From contig JACQDE010000072.1 in NCBI GenBank assembly GCA_016201285.1, forward strand, positions 1 to 38,749: a stretch of 38,749 nucleotides of DNA, written 5' to 3'. Position numbers and translations under genes: made by a program. The notes under the pieces were generated by a model. The model was not told where the DNA came from and searched no databases. It was given only the letters and a program-made list of their open reading frames with translations. The DNA is from Acidobacteriota bacterium (GTDB lineage Bacteria; Acidobacteriota; Terriglobia; Acidiferrales; UBA7541). Below, one piece after another: positions 30,726 to 38,582 of this stretch (position 1 is the stretch's first letter; every line of letters begins with the position of its first letter).

Positions 30726-32309
30726 TCAATCGTGCTCATGCGCTCGCGGTGTCACGGGGACCAACCGTCCCATCTCCGGCGCCCCGGCCGCGCCCTGTTT
30801 TTGCAGGTATTCCATCACCACCGTGGAAATGAGTTTTGTGGTGTCGTCTTGCTTTGTTTGCAGGAACGTCTGATAGAGATCGCCGCCCTGCGCAAGGAAG
30901 CTGTTGGTCGCCACGCGATAGACCTTCTGGTCCTCGGCGGGGAGCCCGCCAATCCGAAGCTCCACCAGCCGCTTTCCCGAAGGGCGGCTCATGTCGTATC
31001 GGGCGCGCAGGCCGGACACCTGCACCATCCCGCGCTCCAGCGTGAAGCCCTGCTCCAGCACCTCGCGAATCTGTGCTCCCGTCATTTCGCACAGTACGAG
31101 CGTGTTGGCAAATGGCAGCGCGTCGAGAACATCTCCCCTGGTGATCGGCCCCTCTGGCAAGTCGGCGCGCAGGCCGCCGGCGTTCGTGATGCCCACAGCG
31201 GCGCTGCTCGTTTTGCGCATCACGTCGGCGACGAACGCGCCCAGGAGCGATTCGGCGCGGTAGTCCCGAACCAGCCGGACTTTGGACTGCCCGACCACGC
31301 CGCCGATTTCCGCCGCCATCTTTTCTTTGTAGAACCGCACCTTCGCCGCCACGACCGGGTCGGGGGTGAGTTTGTCGCTCCAAACTTTCAGCAGCTCGCC
31401 TTCGTGCGAGACGATCTTCTTTCCCTGGAGACGCAGCTTGAGGTAGCCCAGGCGCGTGCCATAGCCGTACGTCTGCACGATCAGCGTGCCCGTCTGCGGG
31501 TGAACGAACGGCTTCTCGATTCCCCGGTGGGCGTGGCCCCCGACGAAGACGTCGATACCCGCCACCTCCCCGCACAGGCGAACATCTTCGTCAAAATCCC
31601 GCTGCAGGTCGGGATGCGCCTCGGCATCGGTTTGCATCGGCCCTGTTTTGCCCTGGTGCGCCAGCACCACGATCAAGTCCACTTGCGGGCGAAGCTCAGT
31701 GACGGCCGCACGCACCACCGGAATCGGATCCATAAACTCGAGGTTCGTGATCCCCGAGGGCAGGGCGACGCTGCGCGCATCCTGTCCGATGATTCCGATC
31801 ACGCCGAGGCGCACGCCATGGCGCTCCAGAATCGTGTACGGACGGCTGTAGGGATGGTCCGTGCCTTTGTAGAAAATATTCGCTCCGAGCACGGGAAACG
31901 GCACGGCGTTCATCTGGCGGGAGAAGTTTTCGCTGCCATAGTCGAACTCGTGGTTGCCGATGGCCATGGCGTCGTAGCTGATGCTCATCATCATTTCCAT
32001 CAGCGCCTCGCCGCGCGTGAGAAAGGAAAGCATGCCCGTGAACATGTCCCCCGTATCGAAAAGGAATACGGTCTTCTCCCGTTGGCGGATCTGGTTAATG
32101 AGGGCCGCGAGTTGCGCCGCTCCACCCAGCTTGGGCGTGCCCGGCATCCAGTAGGCCGGAATGGGATCGAACGCGCTGTGGAAGTCGTTCGTGTACAGAA
32201 TGGTGACCTCGCGGACCTGTTCCTCGCCGGAAACAACGTGTGGTGAAAAAGCAACGAACAACGCACAGCAGAAGACAAAACCCGACAAGAGAAAATAACG
32301 CCGCAGCAT
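30726..32309 (-). CDS. Periplasmic 5'-nucleotidase / UshA-family phosphoesterase
   Basis: 527 aa. Signal peptide (MLRRYFLLSGFVFCCALFVA). N-terminal metallophosphatase domain with ILYTNDFHSAFD, FDTGDMFTG, IGNHEFDYG and VGGHAHRG. C-terminal 5'-nucleotidase domain with GITNAGGLRADLPEG and LPFANTLVLCEMTG. ATG 32309 is fixed by the signal peptide and GAGG eight bases upstream. Hydrolyses nucleotides or related phosphoesters outside the cytoplasm. Confidence 0.94.
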   Translation of the reverse strand: MLRRYFLLSGFVFCCALFVAFSPHVVSGEEQVREVTILYTNDFHSAFDPIPAYWMPGTPKLGGAAQLAALINQIRQREKTVFLFDTGDMFTGMLSFLTRGEALMEMMMSISYDAMAIGNHEFDYGSENFSRQMNAVPFPVLGANIFYKGTDHPYSRPYTILERHGVRLGVIGIIGQDARSVALPSGITNLEFMDPIPVVRAAVTELRPQVDLIVVLAHQGKTGPMQTDAEAHPDLQRDFDEDVRLCGEVAGIDVFVGGHAHRGIEKPFVHPQTGTLIVQTYGYGTRLGYLKLRLQGKKIVSHEGELLKVWSDKLTPDPVVAAKVRFYKEKMAAEIGGVVGQSKVRLVRDYRAESLLGAFVADVMRKTSSAAVGITNAGGLRADLPEGPITRGDVLDALPFANTLVLCEMTGAQIREVLEQGFTLERGMVQVSGLRARYDMSRPSGKRLVELRIGGLPAEDQKVYRVATNSFLAQGGDLYQTFLQTKQDDTTKLISTVVMEYLQKQGAAGAPEMGRLVPVTPRAHEHD

Positions 32310-32407
32310 CGACCGAACCTCCCGTGAGTCGCCAGCACCAAACTCTATCAAAAAGTGCGGCAACGCGTGTCGGATTCACCAGAGGATTTCTTTCAAAAGG
32401 AGTAGCT

Positions 32408-32695
32408 TCATCGTCGTGTTTTCCTGCGCCAATGACGCAGATTGGTCAGGAGCATGGCTCGGCGCAGAAGGTAATTGATCCGAGTTTGATACCCGCGCCC
32501 TTGCGATTTCAGCCAAGCCAGTACGTCCGCATCGAGGCGGATGGTTACCGGTTCCTTGATGGGGCGGTAGAACTTTCCGACGACTGCGCCGCTCCAGTCC
32601 CGCAGTTCCCGGATGTCCGATGTATTGATCTTGTCATCCGGAAACGCCACCAAGCTGGCGATCTCCCTAATCTGTTTTTTGGCCCTGGCTTTCAT
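32408..32695 (-). CDS. brnA: BrnA-type antitoxin
   Basis: 95 aa with the BrnA core KEPVTIRLDADVLAWLKSQG followed by GYQTRINYLLRRAM, a ribbon-helix-helix-like fold that both neutralises BrnT and represses the operon. AAAGGAAGG precedes the ATG. It overlaps the 3' end of the brnT frame by 29 bp. Confidence 0.9.
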   Translation of the reverse strand: MKARAKKQIREIASLVAFPDDKINTSDIRELRDWSGAVVGKFYRPIKEPVTIRLDADVLAWLKSQGRGYQTRINYLLRRAMLLTNLRHWRRKTRR

Positions 32696-32963
32696 AAACC
32701 TTCCTTTCTCGGGAAGTCGCTTTGCGCGCCGAAATGATCCGGATCATTTCCTCCCCTTCATGTTCATCCACGGTGTGCGCGACCAGCACCACGACAGCGC
32801 CTGCAATCGATCCCAACGTTTGCCAGCGCTCCTCGCCGTCCACGATGCGATCCAGAATACTGAGGGCAAACGGGTCCGCGAAGACGAGCTGGGCGGTTTA
32901 GAAACTGACCTTGTGCTTCGACAGATTGCCCCGGCTTTTCTTCTCATCCCAGACGAATCGCAT
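32667..32963 (-). pseudogene. brnT: BrnT toxin gene interrupted by a stop codon
   Basis: The frame starts MRFVWDEKKSRGNLSKHKVS-F, then TAA at 32898-32900, then TAQLVFADPFALSILDRIVD, GEERWQTLGSIAG, VVVLVAHTVDEHEGEEMIRI, ISARKATSRERKVYES. BrnT proteins have Glu at the stop (KVSFETAQLVF), so one G-to-T change (GAA to TAA) at codon 22 explains it. Everything else is intact and in frame, so the loss looks recent. The antitoxin remains whole. Confidence 0.88.
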
Positions 32964-32979
32964 CACGCCAGCTCACAAT

Positions 32980-33004
32980 ATTGTATGTACATTTTAATAT
33001 GTAC
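32980..33004 (-). promoter_or_regulatory. Probable brnTA promoter/operator
   Basis: Inverted repeat GTACAT-6 bp-ATGTAC at 32987-33004 next to a -10-like TACAAT (minus strand, 32980-32985), just upstream of the brnT ATG. An A+T-rich island in G+C-rich surroundings; fits autoregulation by BrnA. Confidence 0.55.
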
Positions 33005-33028
33005 TGTCGTGCCGCGCAAGCCTTTTCC

Positions 33029-34240
33029 TCACTCCGCCCAGCCGGAAGAGAGAACGTGGCCGGCGGAATCAAACGTGACGCGGAACGTGAACGGCTGCGG
33101 CCCGCGTGTGGGGCGGCCGAAAAAGCGCAGGTCCACGAATTCCACCACGTTTATGCCGCCGCGCTCCGAGAAACGCACCACGGGAAAACGCGCGAAGCGG
33201 AAGTAGGTCTGCACTTCGGGCAGTCGCCGGGCGGCGGCGATGAAGGGATTGTCCGCAGCGTCGCCGGAGAAACCGAATTTCGGCGGGCGCGTGGCGAGCA
33301 GGTTGACGGTGGTGAAGTGGACGCCGCCGGGCGTGCGGATCAGCCCGGACCAGTGGACGAGCGAAGGCGGCAAGGGAATCGCGGTGATGGCGTCCACGCG
33401 GAGATTTTCCCGCGCGGCGTAATCTTCAACAAATTGCAGCGCCGCGCGGTGGGCAAAGAAACACGCGCCGAGATACGCAGCGAGGGCCAGCACGCCGGCG
33501 CGGCACCAGGCGCTCCGCGGCACGCCGTAGCCCCAGCCGCGCAGCACTGGCAGAAAAAACAGCGCGGCGAACAGCAGCGCCGCAGCCGGCGACACCCAGG
33601 GCGAAAGCGGAAAACCCAGGTGCTTCGCCAGCCGCTCGACGCCGAAGGCGGCCAGCGTGAAAAATCCCCACGCAAAAAGCGCGCGCAACGGTTGCGTGTG
33701 GCGCTCGCGGTACACCCATGCGGCCACCTGCGGAAGCAGAACGATGCCGGTCAGGACGAAATCAATGATGAACACGAGATCCCAGGAGATGCGCGCACCG
33801 GAGAGCGGCGCTCCGATCATCGTGCCGAACGACGTAATCAGATCGAGAACAACGTGCAGGGCGATGCCGGCAGCGTAGATGCCGGTGAGCGCCGCCAGCG
33901 GCGGGCTGGTAATTTTCCGGCGGCGACACTGCCAGCGCGTGAGCGCGGCCAGCCCCAGCGCCCACAGCGGCAACAAAAGGAAGGAGTGCGTCTCGGCGCG
34001 GTTCGTGGAAATCACCGCCATGCCGTTCGAGCTGAACAGGCTCAGCACCGAATCGCTGTCCGGGAAGATGCTGCCCAGCGTCGTCGCCCAAATCGCTACC
34101 CGTGTAGCGGGGGCTTCATGCCCCCGCAATTCTTGCGCGCCGTCCGATTCGCGGCGGGGTAAACCCGCCGCTACAAATCCGCCCGCAAAAAACGCCTTCC
34201 CCACTAGCGCGCCCGCAATCCCATGTGTAATCGTGTCCAT
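33029..34240 (-). CDS. DUF457 / YdjM-like membrane-bound metal-dependent hydrolase
   Basis: 403 aa. The N-terminus MDTITHGIAGALVGKAFFA and HSFLLLPLWALG with HVVLDLITSFGT carry the His/Asp residues of the family; about six membrane helices and a soluble C-terminal domain follow. Residues 22-46 (GFVAAGLPRRESDGAQELRG, then HEAPATR), between the first and second conserved blocks (VAIWATTLGSIFPDSDSVL), are encoded by a 71-bp REPIN-like pair. Enzymatic function is not established for the family. Confidence 0.88.
   Translation of the reverse strand: MDTITHGIAGALVGKAFFAGGFVAAGLPRRESDGAQELRGHEAPATRVAIWATTLGSIFPDSDSVLSLFSSNGMAVISTNRAETHSFLLLPLWALGLAALTRWQCRRRKITSPPLAALTGIYAAGIALHVVLDLITSFGTMIGAPLSGARISWDLVFIIDFVLTGIVLLPQVAAWVYRERHTQPLRALFAWGFFTLAAFGVERLAKHLGFPLSPWVSPAAALLFAALFFLPVLRGWGYGVPRSAWCRAGVLALAAYLGACFFAHRAALQFVEDYAARENLRVDAITAIPLPPSLVHWSGLIRTPGGVHFTTVNLLATRPPKFGFSGDAADNPFIAAARRLPEVQTYFRFARFPVVRFSERGGINVVEFVDLRFFGRPTRGPQPFTFRVTFDSAGHVLSSGWAE
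34104..34174 (+). repeat. REPIN-like inverted pair inside the DUF457 gene
   Basis: GTAG, GCGGGGGC-TTCAT-GCCCCCGC (8-bp perfect stem), about 23 bp, GCGGCGGG-GTAAA-CCCGCCGC, CTAC. The second hairpin equals that at 11355-11378. The pair is carried in frame within residues 22-46. Confidence 0.85.
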
Positions 34241-34318
34241 CAGCAGCGACCGGCGGTCGGCGGCCAGAGACCAGTGAGAAGCACGGGGAAAAGTGTTCTG
34301 AGTGGGTCAGCGCTCATT

Positions 34319-35425
34319 TTAGACGACTTGAAGGAGCGGGGAACGCTTGGTGAGGGCTTTTCCGACGATACAAGCGGGAACGTTGCGCGAGGCGAGAGCG
34401 GCAAGCGCGGCGTCGGCGCGCGCGGGAGCGATCGCCACGAGCAGGCCGCCGGAGGTCTGCGGATCGTAGAGCAAGTGGCGCGCTTCTTCCGGCACGCCGG
34501 CGGCAAATTCGACGCAGCCTTCCAGCCATTCGCGGTTGTTCTTCAACCCGCCGGCGAGAAAACCCGCGCGAGCGGCATCGAGCGCGCCCGGGAGCGCGGG
34601 AATCTGACGGTGGTCGAACTCGAGAGAAACGCCGCTGCCGGCGGCCATTTCCTGCGCGTGTCCAAGCAGACCGAAACCGGTGATGTCCGTCACCGCATGG
34701 ATCGCCCGCGTAGGACAGGCTTCAGCCTGTCCAGAAACAGAAGGCGGACAGCCTGAAGGCTGTCCCACGCCGTCAATTTCCAGCAACGCTTCGGCCGCGT
34801 CGCGATTGAGGCGCGTCATCGACACCGTGGAAGCGGCGAGAGATTCGTGGGGAGCCTTTCCATTTTTCAACGCCGTCGAAATCAGCCCCGTGCCCAGCGC
34901 CTTGGTGAAGATGAGCACGTCGCCGGGCTGCGCGCCGACGTTGCGCCACACGCGCTGCGGGTGAATCACGCCCGTCACCGCATAGCCGAATTTCAACTCG
35001 TCGTCGCGGATGGAATGTCCGCCGACGACGCTGCACCCGGCTTCGTCCATTTTGCTGTGGCCGCCGCGGAGGATCTGCTCCATCACCCCGGGGTCGCCCG
35101 TGGGCGGGAAGCCGACGATGGACAGCGCGGAAATCGGCCGGCCGCCCATGGCGTACACGTCGGAGAGCGAATTGGCGGCGGCGATCGCGCCAAACTGATA
35201 CGGGTCGTCCACGATGGGTGTGAAAAAATCCACCGTCTGCACGATGGCTAGCTCGGGAGTGAGTAGATACACCCCGGCGTCGTCGCTGGTGTCGAAGCCA
35301 ACGAGAACGTTCGGGTCAGTGGGCCGCGGCAGGCGGCTCAAGACGGAGTCCAGCAACGCGGGACTCAGCTTGGCCGCTCAACCGGCGGCTTTGACCATGG
35401 CCGTCAGCTTCACAGCCTCGGACAA
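34319..35425 (-). CDS. selD: Selenide, water dikinase, itself a selenoprotein (TGA at 35378-35380 read as Sec)
   Basis: Makes selenophosphate from selenide and ATP, the Se donor for Sec and selenouridine synthesis. The frame is open from TTG 35425 (GGAGGG seven bases upstream) except for one TGA at codon 16: MSEAVKLTAMVKAAG-U-AAKLSP. This is exactly where SelD has its catalytic Cys or Sec. Downstream: DPNLLVG-like DPNVLVGFDTSDDAGVY, VDFFTPIVDDPYQFG, SDVYAMGGRPISAL, DITGFGLLGHAQEM and DPQTSGGLL. 368 aa with Sec. Stopping at TGA would lose the active site. A palindromic pair at 34710-34768 adds about 25 residues before AVTDITGFG. Divergent from the permease gene. Confidence 0.95.
34710..34768 (+). 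repeat. REPIN-like inverted pair inside selD
   Basis: GTAG, GACAGGC-TTCA-GCCTGTC, 13 bp, GGACAGCC-TGAA-GGCTGTCC, CCAC. Arms are 8-9 bp and perfect. Head on one side is GTAG, on the other GTGG. It encodes the Cys/Pro/Gln-rich segment (GQPSGCPPSVSGQAEACPTR) that other SelD proteins lack. Confidence 0.85.
35346..35366 (-). promoter_or_regulatory. Putative SECIS hairpin of selD
   Basis: Minus strand GAGTCC-C-GC-GTT-GC-T-GGACTC: a 6-bp stem, one mismatch, 2 bp and a GUU apical loop. The loop G is the 21st nucleotide after TGA, in the range for bacterial SECIS elements bound by SelB. Confidence 0.7.
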
Positions 35426-35455
35426 AGCGGTTCCCTCCGTACAGCCGAGGTCGTG

Positions 35456-35461
35456 ATTATA
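35456..35461 (-). promoter_or_regulatory. -10 box upstream of selD
   Basis: A consensus TATAAT on the minus strand, 31 bp before the selD TTG. No clear -35 at the right distance; the upstream bases are a GCC-rich run. Confidence 0.4.
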
Positions 35462-35510
35462 CCCTGCGGCGGCGGTGCGATGCGCTGCGGTAGAATGGAA
35501 CGTCAATACC

Positions 35511-36731
35511 ATGATGGCGCGGGACACATTGCGGCTGGCCTTTGACGCCTTGCGCGCGCACAAGCTGCGCACCGCGCTCACCCTGCTCGGCTTGGTGATC
35601 GGCGTCACCTCGCTCATCCTGGTGATGACGCTGATCCAGGGCGCGAACGCGTACGTCGAGACGAAAATCGCCAACCTCGGCACGGACATTTTTCAGGTGT
35701 CGAAGCTGCCGCTGGCCTCCACTGATTTCCGCGAAGTGCTGCGGGCGAAGAAGCACCGCGACATCGCCTTTGAAGACTGGCACGCGGTGCAGGACCGCTG
35801 CGTGCGGTGCGCCGGCGTGGGCGCGCAGATTGAGTTGCCCGGGCGGGTGAAGAGTGATTTCCAGTCCATGCCGGACGTCTCCATCCGCGGGCAGACGGCG
35901 AACATGGGCTGGATCAGCACGCTGGACATCGTGCAGGGACGCTTCTTCAGTGAAAGTGAGCAGCGCGCGGCGGCCCCGCTGGCGATCCTCGGCGACGGCG
36001 TGCGCGAACGGCTCTTCGAAGGGCGCGACGCCATCGGCAAGAAGGTGCGCGTGGGCGGCGCGGAGTTCGAAGTGATCGGCGTGGCGGAAAAAATCGGCTC
36101 GATTCTCGGGCAGGACCAGGATCGATTTGTGCTCATCCCGATTGACGCGTTCGAAAAACTCTACGGCACGCGCCGCAGCCTGATCCTGCACATCAAGGCG
36201 CTCTCCAAGTATTCGCTGACCCCGGCGGAGGACGAGGTGCGGCTGATCCTGCGCGGGCGGCGGCACACGGACCCGCTGGCGCCCGACGGCTTCTACTTCA
36301 CCACCGCGGAAACCTATCTCGACCTGTGGCGCGACATCAGCTCGGTGTTCTTCATCGTGCTGGTGTTGATCTCGTCAGTGGCCTCCATCGTCGGCGGAAT
36401 CGTGATCATGAACATCACGCTGGTGAGCGTCACCGAGCGGACGAAAGAGATCGGGCTGCGGCGGTCGGTGGGCGCGCGCCAGCGGGACATTGCTCGGCAA
36501 TTTCTGGTCGAGGTGCTGGCGCAATGCCTCGTGGGCGGCTTGACCGGCGTGGCACTGGGGTTCGCGCTGGCGCTGCTGCTGCGGCAGTTCACGCCGTTCC
36601 CCGCGGTGGTGCAGGCGTGGGTGGCGCTGCTGGGATTGAGTCTGGCGTCGGTGATCGCGCTGGTCTTCGGTGTCTATCCGGCCATCAAAGCGGCGAAGCT
36701 CGATCCGGTGGTGGCGCTGCGGACAGAGTAG
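35511..36731 (+). CDS. ABC transporter permease, MacB/FtsX type (1)
   Basis: 406 aa from ATG 35511 ([20 protein letters not shown]). One N-terminal helix, a large extracytoplasmic MacB_PCD domain (about 50-270), then three C-terminal helices with the conserved [20 protein letters not shown] and [21 protein letters not shown]. It belongs with the second permease gene downstream; no ATPase or membrane-fusion partner is in view. Substrate unknown. Confidence 0.92.
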   Translation: MMARDTLRLAFDALRAHKLRTALTLLGLVIGVTSLILVMTLIQGANAYVETKIANLGTDIFQVSKLPLASTDFREVLRAKKHRDIAFEDWHAVQDRCVRCAGVGAQIELPGRVKSDFQSMPDVSIRGQTANMGWISTLDIVQGRFFSESEQRAAAPLAILGDGVRERLFEGRDAIGKKVRVGGAEFEVIGVAEKIGSILGQDQDRFVLIPIDAFEKLYGTRRSLILHIKALSKYSLTPAEDEVRLILRGRRHTDPLAPDGFYFTTAETYLDLWRDISSVFFIVLVLISSVASIVGGIVIMNITLVSVTERTKEIGLRRSVGARQRDIARQFLVEVLAQCLVGGLTGVALGFALALLLRQFTPFPAVVQAWVALLGLSLASVIALVFGVYPAIKAAKLDPVVALRTE

Positions 36732-36763
36732 GTAGCAGGAGGCAGCGAGCAGAACTGGAAAGA

Positions 36764-37313
36764 AATCCGCAGATTACGCAGATTCAGAGACCCAAATTAC
36801 TTGAACAACGCAAAGGACATCGGGCCCGAAAAAGCATCAGGAAACCGTGCAATCCAATTCGACTTAGCCATCAAAATCTGTGTAATCTGCGGATTCAGGT
36901 GGAGGCCGCATTCATGGAGACGAAAGACCCGCGAACCCATGCCATCATCGGCGCCGCGATGGAAGTTCATCAACAACTCGGCTGCGGGTTCCTGGAACCT
37001 GTCTATCAGCAAGCGCTCGCCCTCGAACTCGCAGCGCGGAAAATTCCTTTCCGCAAGGAAGTCGATCTCTTCATTTCTTACAAGGGGAACCAGCTTGAGG
37101 CGTCCTATCGAGCGGATTTCGTTTGCTTCGATTCGGTCATCGCTGAGCTAAAGGCTCTTGCCAGACTGAGCGGCGTGGAAGAATCGCAAGTAATCAACTA
37201 TCTGAAGGCTTCCGGCCTTGAACTCGCCTTGCTCCTGAATTTCGGAGCGAAGTCGCTTGAGTATCGTCGCTTTGCATTTTCCAAATCTGTGAAATCTGCG
37301 TAATCTGCGGATT
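36764..37313. mobile_element. GxxExxY cassette with 21-bp perfect inverted ends
   Basis: Ends 36764-36784 (starts AATCCGCAGATTACG) and 37293-37313 (ends AATCTGCGGATT) are perfect inverted repeats of 21 bp. A third, single-mismatch copy at 36875-36895 lies in the right-end orientation just before the gene's ribosome-binding site. The 550-bp unit separates two permease genes that elsewhere are usually adjacent. No target-site duplication is obvious. Calling it mobile is an inference. Confidence 0.6.
36914..37303 (+). CDS. GxxExxY family protein (PDDEXK-like)
   Basis: 129 aa from ATG 36914, with AGGTGGAGG upstream. The naming motif is GCGFLEPVY; the family core continues with ALALELAARKIPFRKEVDLF, DFVCFDSVIAELKALARL and LLLNFGAKSLEYRRF. 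The spacing of D and E-x-K residues (D of RADF, ELKA) is reminiscent of PD-(D/E)XK nucleases. The final residues SVKSA and the TAA stop are encoded by the right inverted repeat itself. Function of the family is unknown. Confidence 0.9.
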   Translation: METKDPRTHAIIGAAMEVHQQLGCGFLEPVYQQALALELAARKIPFRKEVDLFISYKGNQLEASYRADFVCFDSVIAELKALARLSGVEESQVINYLKASGLELALLLNFGAKSLEYRRFAFSKSVKSA

Positions 37314-37322
37314 GATCTCTTT

Positions 37323-38582
37323 ATGACGCGCGCCGAATGGAAAGAATCGCTGGGGATTGCGCTTCAGACCATGCGCAGCCAGAAGTTGCGCAGCTTTCTG
37401 ACCATGCTCGGCGTGGTGATCGGCGTGGCCAGCGTGATCAGCGTGGCGGCGATCATCAGCGGGCTGAACCAGCACATCTCCGACAAGGTGCACGAGATTG
37501 GCTCGCAGTCATTCTTCATCACGCGCTTTCGGCTGTTCACGGTGGACTTCGAGCGGCTGGATGAGGAAATCCGCCAGCGGAAGTACCTGAAGCCGGAGGA
37601 CGCCGTCGCGATCCGCGAGCAGTGCCCGTCGGTGTTCAAGGCGTCGCCCATTCTGACGCGGGCGCTCTTCCTCGGCGGGTCGAACGAGATCCGCTACAAG
37701 AACCGGCGCGTGGATGAGCCGATCCTGCGCGGGGCCGAGCCGGAGCTGGTGGACGTGCTGCCCATCTACCAGGTGCGCGACGGCCGCTTCCTGACGCACG
37801 ACGAGAACACCCACGCGGCCCAGGTTACCCTCCTCGGCAGCGCCATCGCCGCCAACCTCTTTGGCGCCGAGGACCCGTTGGGCAAGGAAGTGCGCGTGAA
37901 CGGGCTGCCGTTCACGGTGATCGGCGTCTTCGAGCCGCACCAGGGGCTCTTCGGCGGGCCCGGCGTGGACGACTTCGTCATCATCCCCTACCGGACGTTT
38001 GCGAAAATGTATCCGGAAATCGAAGAGGTGATTATCGCCGTGTGCACGTCCGACGCGGCGCTGCTGCCGCGCGCACAGGAAGAGGTGGCGGAGGTCCTGC
38101 GGCGGCGCCGCAACGTCCCGGCGAGCAAGAAAAACGATTTTGAAATCACCTCTCCCGACCTGCTCACCGACCTGTGGGAGAGCCTGACCAGCGCAATCGT
38201 CATGCTCACGCTGATCATCGCCTCGATCGGCCTGCTGGTGGGCGGGATCGGCGTGATGAACATCATGCTGGTCAGCGTCACTGAGCGCACCAGCGAGATC
38301 GGCGTGCGCAAGGCCGTCGGCGCGCGCAAGAAGGACATCGGCGCGCAGTTTTTGCTCGAATCGGTGGCGATTACCAGCGTGGGCGGAATGCTCGGCGTGG
38401 TGTCCGGAATCGTGTTCAGCGTCAGCGTCGCCGCCGTCTTCCCCAATCTTCCGGCGCGCGTCTCCATCCTCTGGACCGTGGTCGGCCTGCTGCTCTCCGT
38501 GGCCGTGGGGCTTTTCTTTGGAATTTATCCCGCCGTCAAAGCCGCCGGCATGGACCCCGTCCGTTGCCTGCGCTATGAATGA
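37323..38582 (+). CDS. ABC transporter permease, MacB/FtsX type (2)
   Basis: 419 aa starting MTRAEWKESLGIALQTMRSQ. N-terminal helix with MLGVVIGVASVISVAAIISG, MacB_PCD periplasmic domain, three late helices including [20 protein letters not shown] and FGIYPAVKAAGMDPVRCLRYE. Paralogue of the gene at 35511. Forms the membrane part of an exporter whose ATPase is not in the window. Confidence 0.93.
   Translation: MTRAEWKESLGIALQTMRSQKLRSFLTMLGVVIGVASVISVAAIISGLNQHISDKVHEIGSQSFFITRFRLFTVDFERLDEEIRQRKYLKPEDAVAIREQCPSVFKASPILTRALFLGGSNEIRYKNRRVDEPILRGAEPELVDVLPIYQVRDGRFLTHDENTHAAQVTLLGSAIAANLFGAEDPLGKEVRVNGLPFTVIGVFEPHQGLFGGPGVDDFVIIPYRTFAKMYPEIEEVIIAVCTSDAALLPRAQEEVAEVLRRRRNVPASKKNDFEITSPDLLTDLWESLTSAIVMLTLIIASIGLLVGGIGVMNIMLVSVTERTSEIGVRKAVGARKKDIGAQFLLESVAITSVGGMLGVVSGIVFSVSVAAVFPNLPARVSILWTVVGLLLSVAVGLFFGIYPAVKAAGMDPVRCLRYE

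Noticed and set aside
30459-32246. Plus-strand frame of 595 codons opposite the phosphoesterase genes
   Set aside because: Spans two real genes on the other strand and has no recognisable domain.
35378-35689. Minus-strand frame ending at TGA 35378
   Set aside because: Its last 15 codons are the true N-terminus of selD before the Sec codon; the upstream part is antisense to the permease gene.
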